Shown in pieces: positions 25,257-32,799 of a stretch of DNA of 36,252 nt. Each line of letters starts with the position of its first letter. The first letter of the stretch is position 1. The notes beneath the pieces were generated by a model. It searched no databases. It saw nothing but the letters and a program-made list of their open reading frames with translations, and was not told where the DNA came from. The stretch comes from an uncultured Lachnospiraceae bacterium. GTDB lineage: Bacteria > Bacillota > Clostridia > Lachnospirales > Lachnospiraceae. A program made the translations under genes and the position numbers. The stretch is from assembly GCA_905233695.1 (NCBI GenBank), contig CAJODN010000014.1, positions 1 through 36,252 of the forward strand. Reading direction: 5' to 3'.

Positions 25257-26627
25257 TTACTCCCTCTCCTCTATCGGCACATACTCTTTATGCTCACATA
25301 CCGTCATATACGCCGGTCTCATGATTTTGCCGTTATGACAGATTTCTTCCATTCTGTGAGCACTCCATCCCACAATTCTTGCAATAGCAAATAGCGGTGT
25401 ATATAGCTCAATGGGAAGTCCGAGCATCTGATATGCAAATCCTGAATAGAAGTCCACATTCGGGCTTACACCCTTATACATCTTACGTTTCTTAGCGATT
25501 ATTTCGGGAGCAAGTCTTTCTACAAGAGAGTAGAGTGCGTATTCCTTCTCATATCCCTTTTCCTCAGATAGAGCCTTGACGAAGCTCTTAAATGTTACAG
25601 CTCTGGGATCGGATATAGAATAAATTGCGTGTCCCATTCCGTAGATAAGTCCTGCTTTATCGAATGCTTCCTTGTTAAGAAGAGCTTCTAAGTAAGCGCC
25701 CACTTCTTCTTCGGAAGACCAGTCTTTTACATTCTTCTTAAGATCCTCGAACATTTTCACAACTTTAATATTGGCACCGCCGTGCTTAGGACCTTTGAGG
25801 GATCCGAGAGCCGCCGCAATAGCCGAATATGTATCCGTTCCCGATGATGATACCAGGTGTGTGGTAAATGTTGAATTGTTACCACCACCGTGCTCCATAT
25901 GAAGTATTAAAGCAACATCAAGAAGCTTTGCTTCAAGCTGTGAGAATTTACTGTCATCTCTAAGACAATGAAGAATATTTTCTGCTGTGGAAAGTTCCTG
26001 CTTCGGCTGATGGATAATAAGGCTTCCGCTTTCATGATAGTGACGGTATGCCTGATAGCCGTATACTGAAAGCAGTGGGAACATACTAATTAACTGTATA
26101 CATTGACGAAGCACATTGGTTGGGGATGTGTCATCCGCATTGTCGTCATATGAATACAGAGTAAGAACCGATCTTGAAAGTGAATTCATTATATCCTTGG
26201 AAGGTTTTTTCATAATTACGTCTCTTACGAAATTCTTGGGAAGAGAGCGGTAGTCTCCTAAGATATTCTGGAATTCAGCCAGATCTCTTTCGTCGGGAAG
26301 CTCGCCGAATAACAGAAGGTATGCACATTCCTCAAAGCCGAAGTGATCGGCGTCTCGAGACTTTGTGATAATATCCCTGACATTATAGCCTCTGTAATAG
26401 AGTTGTCCGTCAATGGGGATTCGTTCTCCATTAACAGTCTTAGTCGAACATACTTCGGATATATCTGTAATTCCAACAAGAACACCGCGGCCGCTAAGGT
26501 CACGAAGTCCTCTTTTTACATCGTATTTTGTATATAACTCCGGGTCTATATATGAGGATTTAAGCGATTTTTCCGCCAGTTCATTGAGCTTGGGAGTTAA
26601 TTCATTAGTTAATTCTTCGTATGCCAT
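25257..26627 (-). CDS. citrate synthase
   Basis: A 456-residue citrate/2-methylcitrate synthase. The catalytic triad is recognisable: H246 (HMEHGGGN), H333 (GMGHAIYS) and D392 (NVDFYSGF); GPKHGGAN is the conserved glycine loop. It condenses oxaloacetate and acetyl-CoA, in an anaerobe mainly to make 2-oxoglutarate and glutamate. The N-terminal ~60 residues are longer than in the minimal enzyme. ATG 26627 has AAGGAGG upstream. Its promoter is a perfect consensus with a palindrome over the -35. gltA-like, but methylcitrate specificity is not excluded, so no symbol is given. No aconitase or isocitrate dehydrogenase is nearby. Confidence 0.92.
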   Translation of the reverse strand: MAYEELTNELTPKLNELAEKSLKSSYIDPELYTKYDVKRGLRDLSGRGVLVGITDISEVCSTKTVNGERIPIDGQLYYRGYNVRDIITKSRDADHFGFEECAYLLLFGELPDERDLAEFQNILGDYRSLPKNFVRDVIMKKPSKDIMNSLSRSVLTLYSYDDNADDTSPTNVLRQCIQLISMFPLLSVYGYQAYRHYHESGSLIIHQPKQELSTAENILHCLRDDSKFSQLEAKLLDVALILHMEHGGGNNSTFTTHLVSSSGTDTYSAIAAALGSLKGPKHGGANIKVVKMFEDLKKNVKDWSSEEEVGAYLEALLNKEAFDKAGLIYGMGHAIYSISDPRAVTFKSFVKALSEEKGYEKEYALYSLVERLAPEIIAKKRKMYKGVSPNVDFYSGFAYQMLGLPIELYTPLFAIARIVGWSAHRMEEICHNGKIMRPAYMTVCEHKEYVPIEERE

Positions 26628-26688
26628 ATTCTTATCCTCCTTCCTCATATTTATACTCATCTTTATCTAGGCTCAGGAAATTACCACA

Positions 26689-26717
26689 ATTATAGCATTT
26701 TGACAAATTTTTGTCAA
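26689..26717 (-). promoter_or_regulatory. perfect consensus promoter of citrate synthase
   Basis: Reverse strand: TTGACA (26717-26712), 17-bp spacer, TATAAT (26694-26689). All twelve consensus bases match. Start near 26682, 55 bases before the ATG. The -35 lies inside the palindrome at 26698-26719. Confidence 0.8.
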
Positions 26718-26719
26718 AA
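26698..26719. promoter_or_regulatory. candidate operator palindrome
   Basis: A perfect 10-bp inverted repeat, TTTTGACAAA and TTTGTCAAAA, with a 2-base centre. It covers the -35 and part of the spacer of the citrate synthase promoter, in the divergent region before the dehydrogenase gene. A dimeric repressor here would block RNA polymerase. Confidence 0.6.
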
Positions 26720-26829
26720 CTGTGAACAAATATGTAGAACTATTCAACCACATAATAACTATAATGTATTTATACTATTCAAAAATGATATGCCGTAAAA
26801 AAGAGTTAAGAGAAAGGACGGGGAGAAAA

Positions 26830-27942
26830 ATGTCTGAGACGAGACCGTACGTAGAATGGAAGTTGGTTAATGATTTTATGGTTGATGTATTCGTGGAATA
26901 CGGAGTGCCGAGGGAGGATGCCGTAATATGTGCCGACGTTCTCTTAGAGAGCGACAGAAGGGGAATTGAGAGCCACGGTTGTAACAGGTTCAAGCCTATA
27001 TATCTTGACAGAATTAAGAACGGAACACTCCTTCCCGAGACGAAGATAGATATTCTTAAGGATACACCGACTACCGTTGTCATGGATGCCAACAACGGAA
27101 TGGGTATGGTTGCTTCATATAAGATGATGGAAATGTTAATAGATAAGGCGAAGAAATACGGAATGGCCGGAGGCTCTATCTGTAATTCAACCCATTACGG
27201 AATTGCAGGCTATTGGTCAACTATGGCTGAGAAGGAAGGGCTTATCGGAATTACAGGTACCAATGCCAGACCTTCCGTTGCACCCACATTCGGAATTGAG
27301 CCTATGATGGGAACTAATCCCTTAACATTTACAATGCCGACAGACGAAGAATTTCCATATAACTTTGACTGTGCCACATCCATTATGCAAAACGGTAAAA
27401 TTGAATTCTACGAGAGACAGGGTAAGCCCACACCGGCCAACTGTGTAATATCCGATACTGGCGAGACAATGACCGATTCGGCGAAGATTCTTAAGGATAT
27501 GAGAGAAGGTCATGCCGCACTTCTTCCCCTTGGCGGAATGGGAGAAGAGACGGCGGGCTTTAAAGGATACGGCTTTACCACTATAGTGGAGATTCTTTCA
27601 TCGGCACTTACCGGCGGACCATTTATGCAGGACTTAAGCGGTAAGGATAAGGACGGCAATCCCACAATGTATCATTTAGGACATTTCTTCTTCGTTATTA
27701 ATCCCGAATTCTTCATGGGACTCGATACATTTAAGAAGACTTCCGGAGATATCTTAAGGACGCTCCGTGCATCGAAGAAGGCACCGGGATGTGACAGAAT
27801 CTACACGGCAGGCGAGAAAGAACACGACGCTTGGATGGAGAGGAAGGATAAAGGTGTACCAATAGGTGAGTCTATCCAGAAAGAGTTTATAGAACTTCGT
27901 GATGAACTGGGACTTACTAAGTATCATTTTCCCTTTGAGTAA
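26830..27942 (+). CDS. malate/L-lactate dehydrogenase family oxidoreductase (Ldh_2)
   Basis: 370 residues of the Ldh_2/YlbC-type NAD(P)-dependent dehydrogenases, unrelated to classical LDH/MDH. Family features: GIESHGCNRF near 49-58, the catalytic-histidine region NSTHYGIAGYW near 118-128, the TGTNARPSVAP stretch and GFKGYGFTTIVEIL near 238-251. Members act on malate, L-lactate, ureidoglycolate, 2,3-diketogulonate or sulfolactate, so the substrate is open. Divergence from citrate synthase across a shared operator hints at malate/oxaloacetate metabolism. ATG 26830 has GGGGAG upstream; the longer frame begins within the promoter zone, and TATAAT at 26760-26765 is a possible -10. The stop is followed by a solo repeat end. 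Confidence 0.85.
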   Translation: MSETRPYVEWKLVNDFMVDVFVEYGVPREDAVICADVLLESDRRGIESHGCNRFKPIYLDRIKNGTLLPETKIDILKDTPTTVVMDANNGMGMVASYKMMEMLIDKAKKYGMAGGSICNSTHYGIAGYWSTMAEKEGLIGITGTNARPSVAPTFGIEPMMGTNPLTFTMPTDEEFPYNFDCATSIMQNGKIEFYERQGKPTPANCVISDTGETMTDSAKILKDMREGHAALLPLGGMGEETAGFKGYGFTTIVEILSSALTGGPFMQDLSGKDKDGNPTMYHLGHFFFVINPEFFMGLDTFKKTSGDILRTLRASKKAPGCDRIYTAGEKEHDAWMERKDKGVPIGESIQKEFIELRDELGLTKYHFPFE

Positions 27943-27948
27943 CTAGTT

Positions 27949-27966
27949 GTAACTATTCAGAACCAA
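27949..27966. repeat. solo end of the TATTCAGAACC repeat family at a gene truncation point
   Basis: GTAACTATTCAGAACCAA, a full-length terminus of the family, six bases after the dehydrogenase stop. No complementary end follows; instead a headless histidine kinase frame starts directly after it. Confidence 0.7.
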
Positions 27967-27969
27967 TTC

Positions 27970-28551
27970 CGAGGAAGGGCGGTAACGATAATTACACCGG
28001 AAGCTCCAAGGATGATGATGAAGATTATATTCCATATAGGAACAGTGCTTTGCTTTTACATTTTCAGCAGAATTACGATAAGAAGCAGGGTTTATGAACA
28101 TGAGAGGACTGAGAAATGGAATGAGAAGGTTCAAAAGAGCGAGCATGATGTGGAAGACTTCCTCTCTAATATTTCGCATGAATTCAGGACACCTGTAAAT
28201 GCAATAAACGGCATGGTTGCAATTCTTAAAAAGGACGTCGATAGGGAAGAACTCGACTCTATCAGTGAAGCTTGTGCAAGACTCGGGTATCAGATAGAGG
28301 ATATTCAGGATTATACGGAAATCTCTCGCGGAGATATTATTCTTGAGGAAGAAAACTATATGTGCACAAGTCTGATTAATGATGTAGTTGCATATTATAA
28401 TTCCATTGATACCTTCTTAAGACAATTGACAGAAATGGTCTTCATGATAAGATTGACAGTTATTTTGCCAATCAATAGAAGGATTTATCCTCAGGTGATA
28501 AATGGTAAAAAATGGACACTTCGAAATGTTTTGTTGACAAAAGAGAAGTAA
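27970..28551 (+). pseudogene. truncated sensor histidine kinase (HisKA only)
   Basis: An open frame with no credible ribosome binding site runs from the repeat end to 28551. It has one membrane helix (MMMKIIFHIGTVLCFYIF), a coiled stretch, then a HisKA domain with the H-box FLSNISHEFRTPVNAI. After about 75 further residues similarity stops, and there is no N, G1 or G2 box of an ATPase domain, so it cannot be an active kinase. The sensor part is also missing at the 5' side. The last codons overlap a perfect consensus promoter for the next gene. It is best read as an internal relic left by deletion, with the repeat end at its left boundary. Confidence 0.75.
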
Positions 28552-28562
28552 AACTATATAAT
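28534..28562 (+). promoter_or_regulatory. perfect consensus promoter
   Basis: TTGACA at 28534-28539, 17-bp spacer, TATAAT at 28557-28562. Start near 28569, 33 bases before the ATG at 28602. It lies within the end of the decayed kinase frame. Confidence 0.8.
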
Positions 28563-28601
28563 TATCAATATAGACTTTTTGCTATGGGGAGGAGGAAATA
28601 A

Positions 28602-28808
28602 ATGAAATCTAAAACATCAAAGATTATATGGATAGCTGCGTTATCGGTAGTATTAATTCTACTGATTGTCGCTATAGCTTCGTCCACCACTAAGAGCACA
28701 GGAGAAAAAGGAATGGAGGAGCTCTCTATAGTAGACGAGCTTTCAATTACTGATTATGTGGAAGGCGTAAGCGAAGAAGGCTTCACGCTTTCTGCACAGC
28801 AACAGTAG
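28602..28808 (+). CDS. small single-span membrane protein
   Basis: 68 residues: short basic N-terminus, one hydrophobic helix (about 8-28, IIWIAALSVVLILLIVAIAS), then an acidic tail of about 40 residues (ELSIVDELSITDYVEG) that would face outside. GGGGAGGAGG makes an unusually strong ribosome binding site behind a perfect consensus promoter, so it is likely well expressed despite its size. No family recognised. The 99-nt structured element starts nine bases after its stop, and the TcaA-like gene follows in the same direction. Confidence 0.6.
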   Translation: MKSKTSKIIWIAALSVVLILLIVAIASSTTKSTGEKGMEELSIVDELSITDYVEGVSEEGFTLSAQQQ

Positions 28809-28817
28809 TAGAGTAGA

Positions 28818-28916
28818 CATCTGAGGAGCCGAGACCCGCTAAGTTACCGGCACACCCCGTTCGGGGTGCGCATACGACATTTCGTTATGAGCGTGCGGGT
28901 ACTCGATCCGAAGATG
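28818..28916 (+). repeat. 99-nt structured palindromic element, copy 2
   Basis: Second copy of the element at 11490-11588, with five substitutions and no gaps. ACCTGC/GCAGGT of copy 1 is ACCCGC/GCGGGT here, a paired change that keeps the stem. The change in the 3' CTCGG arm (to CTCGA) weakens one pair. The copy lies between two co-directional genes, ending 22 bases before the ATG at 28939, so it would be inside a shared transcript. Confidence 0.75.
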
Positions 28917-28938
28917 AGATATATAAAAGGGGATTATT

Positions 28939-30141
28939 ATGAAAAACGGAAACAAAGGACTGAATATTGCGATAGTTTCTCTGGCCGCCGCTTGCGTTAT
29001 CGCCATTATAATCTTTTTCGGAATTAACGCCGGTAATTCAGGCTATGAAAATGTCGCGAAGAAATACGATAAGGCAGTATCGGAAGGAAAGTATGAAGAT
29101 GCTTATGAGTATCTTGATGTGAAGGATTCGGTGTTCCTTACTAAGAGTGAATACCTTGCGAGACAATCTGTTGTGGCAGATGCTTATAACAGTTTGGATG
29201 TAAAAGGTCTTATTAAGACCGTAGGTAAAAAAGGTCTCGGCATACTTGTTAACAGCCTCCTTAATATGCAATATGAAGTTGTTGAAAGCAAGGAAGACGA
29301 TGGTAAGGCCGTTGTAGCATTTCTAAAGAAACCGAAGCAAGATACGTACGGAATCCTAACTGATACCGCTACGGTAAAGCTTACGAAGAGCAGTTCTAAC
29401 CATATGCTTTTCTTCTCTGACTGGAGAGTCAGCAATGAAGATGTAATTGTTAAGAATATAACCCTGGAGATTCCGAAATACAAGATGGCTTACATTGATG
29501 GAGTTGCGATACCGGAGTCATATCTTGATTCTTCAACCGATGATACAAATACCTACGTTATCCCGGGACTTTATACGGGAGCACATGTATGCAGTCTGTC
29601 TAATGACGGAGAGACTTATAAGAATTATAATGTTACAACCGACAAGAGTAATTCGCGTGTTGTCGTTAAGGAAGTAGAGGTTTCGAAAGAAGAACAGCAA
29701 GTCGTAATCGATAAAGCTTACAATGCATTTAGGACAATAACAGAAGCAGAACTCAAGGGCTCTGATTTTAATGAGATAAAAGGAATCTTCTTGCCGGAAA
29801 GTGTTTTAGCGGAGAGAGAGAAATTCAATGAAGATAAGAATAATTTCTACACTACCAACAAATCAAGCGGTATTGATAATGTAGAGGTTAAGGATGTAAT
29901 AGCATCTATATATGATATGGCATTTGTGGACGGCACCATTGAAGTCAGTGTTAAGCTGGAATATACCGACTCTAACCAAGGCGTAATCGATCCTTATATT
30001 GCTTACTTCGTCAAGAAAGACAGAGGAGAGGATGCCAACAATAATATGACACAGCTTGTTCGAATGAGATATGTGGACGGTGACTGGGTTGTAAGTTCAT
30101 CAGGTGACAGCGGTGTCGCAGGAAACAATTGGTTCTTCTAG
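28939..30141 (+). CDS. membrane-anchored TcaA-like extracellular protein
   Basis: 400 residues: short basic N-terminus, one helix at about 8-30 that serves as an uncleaved anchor, then an extracellular part. Residues 35-160 look like an NTF2-like/TcaA domain (a YDKAVSEGKYEDAYEYLD helix followed by strands). A small beta domain with IPGLYTGAHVCSLSN follows, the kind of segment found in PEGA/TcaA repeats. A second NTF2-like domain closes at about 245-400 (AYNAFRTITEAELKG to RYVDGDWVV). TcaA proteins are cell-wall stress or glycopeptide-response factors in staphylococci; that role is not shown here. An AAAGGGGA site precedes the ATG. An intrinsic terminator follows at 30193. Confidence 0.6.
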   Translation: MKNGNKGLNIAIVSLAAACVIAIIIFFGINAGNSGYENVAKKYDKAVSEGKYEDAYEYLDVKDSVFLTKSEYLARQSVVADAYNSLDVKGLIKTVGKKGLGILVNSLLNMQYEVVESKEDDGKAVVAFLKKPKQDTYGILTDTATVKLTKSSSNHMLFFSDWRVSNEDVIVKNITLEIPKYKMAYIDGVAIPESYLDSSTDDTNTYVIPGLYTGAHVCSLSNDGETYKNYNVTTDKSNSRVVVKEVEVSKEEQQVVIDKAYNAFRTITEAELKGSDFNEIKGIFLPESVLAEREKFNEDKNNFYTTNKSSGIDNVEVKDVIASIYDMAFVDGTIEVSVKLEYTDSNQGVIDPYIAYFVKKDRGEDANNNMTQLVRMRYVDGDWVVSSSGDSGVAGNNWFF

Positions 30142-30192
30142 GTTTCTTGGGATTATTTTGGAGAGCACGGAGAGAGTTAATGGTTTATACTA

Positions 30193-30222
30193 GGGGGTAA
30201 TCGTTAGGTTACTCCCTTTTTT
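30193..30222 (+). terminator. intrinsic terminator after the TcaA-like gene
   Basis: GGGGGTAA (30193-30200) pairs with TTACTCCC (30209-30216), one G-T wobble, loop of eight, followed by T6 at 30217-30222. Confidence 0.85.
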
Positions 30223-30293
30223 GAGTTAGGGTGTGGAAATGTGTAGCATTTTCAAACCGGTTCTTAGTAGTTATATGTATAGGAAATATTAAA

Positions 30294-31817
30294 GTGGCTT
30301 ATAATACTAATGTATACTTTGTTATATTCTTACCGATTGCGATAATACTGTATCAGATTATTCCGAAGAAATATCGGTGGGTAATCTTACTATTATCAAG
30401 CATAGTATTCTTTGCATTGATAAGTAAGTGGCTTATCCTCTGGGCATTTCTTACAATAATAATCGCGTATATTTCGGCAAGAATAATAGAGTATAAGAGA
30501 GAGACAAAAAGTAAATACGTTTTAGTTAAATGTATTATGCTTATCGGAATATGCGGGATGATTCTGATATTGGCAGGCTTAAAGTATACGAATTTTGCGG
30601 TTGAACTTATAGGCAAAATTGTTAACACCGGAGTGACCTTTGAAGCAATCGCGGTTCCCATCGGGATATCATTTTACACATTGGAAGCAGTAGGGTATGT
30701 GCTGGATGTATATTGGGAGAGAATCGATGCGGAGAAGAACATTCTGAAACTGGCACTGTTCATACTTTTCTTCCCCACATTAATGGAAGGTCCAATCTGC
30801 AGATTCGGTGATGTTAAGAATCAATTATTCGAAGGAAATTCCATTACCGTGGACAGCTTACGTCAAGGTGTAATCAGAATAGGCTGGGGACTATTCAAGC
30901 GAATGATAATTGCGGACAGACTTAATGCCGTAGTTAATTATTTCTACCTTACCGATCCGTATTACGAAGGTCTTGTTGTAATAATCATGGCGATACTTAC
31001 GACGTTTCAACTGTATGCGGAGTTCGCGGGAACAATCGATATTGTCATCGGTTCGGCGCTTATATTCAATATCAAATTACCGGAGAACTTCAGGCAACCA
31101 TTCATGGCGAAAAGTGCGGCAGAGTTCTGGAGAAGATGGCATATCACCCTCGGTGTGTGGCTTAAGAGCTACGTGTTCTATCCTGTAACCACATCACGCC
31201 TTGTTACGAAATGGAATAAGTTCGCCAAGAAGAAAGTAGGCAGGCATTTTACTAAGGTTGTCACATCCGCCATTGCACTGTTCCCGGTGTGGCTGATTAA
31301 CGGGCTGTGGCACGGACCTAAGATAACATACATTGCATACGGCATGTATTACTTTATAATCCTTGTTCTTGAGATAGCCTTTGAACCGGCGGGCAAGGCG
31401 TTTTGGAAGAAGGTTGGAGTCGAATGGAATGGGCGTTTTGCTAACGGTGTGAGAATCTTTAGGACATGGATAATTATCGTTCTCGGGGAAATGCTCTTTA
31501 GATGCGAAAGTGTAACTCAGTTCTTTAAGCTATGTGGTAACATTTTTACAACCGATTTTGCCGGCGGACTCTTCGGCGGTAAGCTTGTTGATATGGGGCT
31601 TTCGGTAGAGGACTTAATAGTGGCACTTCTCGGAATGGTAATCGTATTCATCGTAGATCATATCTTAGAGAAGAAGCCTGATTTTATTACCGGTATTCCG
31701 ACTCTAAGCAGACCTAAGAGATGGGCGATTTATTACTTTGTAATTATTGTGATAGTGATATTCGGTGCGTACGGAGAGGCGTACAGACCGGTTGAGTTGA
31801 TTTATGCAAACTTCTAA
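30294..31817 (+). CDS. MBOAT-family membrane O-acyltransferase (AlgI/DltB-like)
   Basis: 507 residues with about a dozen membrane segments. MBOAT hallmarks: YFVIFLPIAIILYQIIPKKYRW at the N-terminus (residues 8-29), SFYTLEAVGYVLDVYW, FPTLMEGPICRF, AEFWRRWHITLGVWLKSYVFYPV, and the active-site histidine H340 in NGLWHGP. Such proteins pass acyl groups across the membrane to wall polymers or exopolysaccharide, working with an SGNH or DltD partner; that partner follows. The start is taken as GTG 30294 (AGGAAAT upstream, giving the family-typical beginning MAYNTNVYFV), not the earlier GTG at 30231. No dltA or dltC is present, so D-alanylation is less likely than polysaccharide O-acetylation. Confidence 0.88.
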   Translation: MAYNTNVYFVIFLPIAIILYQIIPKKYRWVILLLSSIVFFALISKWLILWAFLTIIIAYISARIIEYKRETKSKYVLVKCIMLIGICGMILILAGLKYTNFAVELIGKIVNTGVTFEAIAVPIGISFYTLEAVGYVLDVYWERIDAEKNILKLALFILFFPTLMEGPICRFGDVKNQLFEGNSITVDSLRQGVIRIGWGLFKRMIIADRLNAVVNYFYLTDPYYEGLVVIIMAILTTFQLYAEFAGTIDIVIGSALIFNIKLPENFRQPFMAKSAAEFWRRWHITLGVWLKSYVFYPVTTSRLVTKWNKFAKKKVGRHFTKVVTSAIALFPVWLINGLWHGPKITYIAYGMYYFIILVLEIAFEPAGKAFWKKVGVEWNGRFANGVRIFRTWIIIVLGEMLFRCESVTQFFKLCGNIFTTDFAGGLFGGKLVDMGLSVEDLIVALLGMVIVFIVDHILEKKPDFITGIPTLSRPKRWAIYYFVIIVIVIFGAYGEAYRPVELIYANF

Positions 31818-31859
31818 CCTTCAGAACCAAGCAATTTCGAATTGGTTCTGAATAGTAAC
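31815..31859. repeat. 45-bp hairpin member of the TATTCAGAACC family
   Basis: TTCAGAACCAA (31820-31830) and TTGGTTCTGAA (31842-31852) form a perfect 11-bp stem around an 11-base loop. The flanks (TAAC-CT on the left, TAGTAAC on the right) are degenerate forms of the family end GTAACTA. The left flank contributes the TAA stop of the MBOAT gene. It separates the MBOAT and SGNH genes and has no T-run. Confidence 0.8.
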
Positions 31860-31872
31860 TAAAGGAAAGAAT

Positions 31873-32799
31873 ATGAAGAAAGTTGTAAGCGGTTTAATAT
31901 TTTTTATAATACTTATAGCGGTTTTGAGTGGTTTGGGCTTCTTATTGTCACCTGATTATTTATTTAAGGACTATGTTGCAGAAAGTAAGAGTGAGGTAAG
32001 TACGAAGCTTGCAAAAGAAGAGCCATGCTCCTTGGATGTAATTGTTCTGGGAGACAGTGAAAGCTATACCAGTATATCACCGCCCAAGCTTTGGCGAGAC
32101 TACGGGTATACAACCTATAACTTCGGCCTTATAGGAGCGAAGCTTTCTGATATAAAGGAGGCTTACAAGACTATCCTATCAAGTCAACAGCCGAAGGTAG
32201 TGCTTTTTGAAACCAACAGTTTGTACAGAGTTGATAACGGACAGGCAGAGGCGGATAATATTATAACAGATTTGATACACAAGGTATTTCCTGTTACAAT
32301 GTATCATGACAACTGGAAAATGCTCTTTCAGGATACCAGAAAAGGATACTACAAGGGATTTACAGTAAGTCATACAATTGATCCTGCAGAGAATAAGGAA
32401 TACATGATTCCAAGTGACGAAGAGGATAATGTAATAAGTGATAATCTTGAGACGTTAAAAGAGATTAACGAAATGTGTAGAGAGAGTGGTGGAACGCTGA
32501 TTCTCTACTCAGCACCATCCCGGTCTAATTATAACTTCCCGAAGCATAATGCGTTAAGTAAGATTGCGAAAGAATTAGGTGTTGATTATGTCGATATGAA
32601 TCTTGCCGGTGATGAAATCGGAATTGATTACACTACCGATACAAGAGACGGCGGAGACCACTTGAATGTGTACGGAGCCACCAAGAGCACTGCCTACATA
32701 GGTAAGTACCTGCATGACCGGTATAATATTTCCGACAGAAGAAATACGGACATCGCACCGGAGTGGAATGAGATGCTAAGGGAGTATGAGAATGAATAA
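31873..32799 (+). CDS. SGNH-hydrolase-like acyltransferase partner (DltD/AlgX-like)
   Basis: 308 residues with one N-terminal helix (about 5-27), so anchored with the catalytic domain outside. The SGNH nucleophile is S62 in LGDSES; the C-terminal catalytic Asp/His block is DGGDHLN at 259-265 (H263). Between them are the G and N blocks of the fold (NFGLIG, ETNSL). This arrangement is known for enzymes that accept acyl groups from an MBOAT channel and place them on extracellular polymers. The gene follows the MBOAT gene with only the hairpin repeat between. Acceptor polymer unknown. Its stop overlaps the next gene's start by 8 bases. Confidence 0.75.
   Translation: MKKVVSGLIFFIILIAVLSGLGFLLSPDYLFKDYVAESKSEVSTKLAKEEPCSLDVIVLGDSESYTSISPPKLWRDYGYTTYNFGLIGAKLSDIKEAYKTILSSQQPKVVLFETNSLYRVDNGQAEADNIITDLIHKVFPVTMYHDNWKMLFQDTRKGYYKGFTVSHTIDPAENKEYMIPSDEEDNVISDNLETLKEINEMCRESGGTLILYSAPSRSNYNFPKHNALSKIAKELGVDYVDMNLAGDEIGIDYTTDTRDGGDHLNVYGATKSTAYIGKYLHDRYNISDRRNTDIAPEWNEMLREYENE

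Noticed and set aside
30249-30275. GGTTCTTAGTAGTTA before the MBOAT gene, resembling the right end of the TATTCAGAACC family
   Set aside because: Three mismatches in 16 and no partner end; not safely distinguishable from chance.
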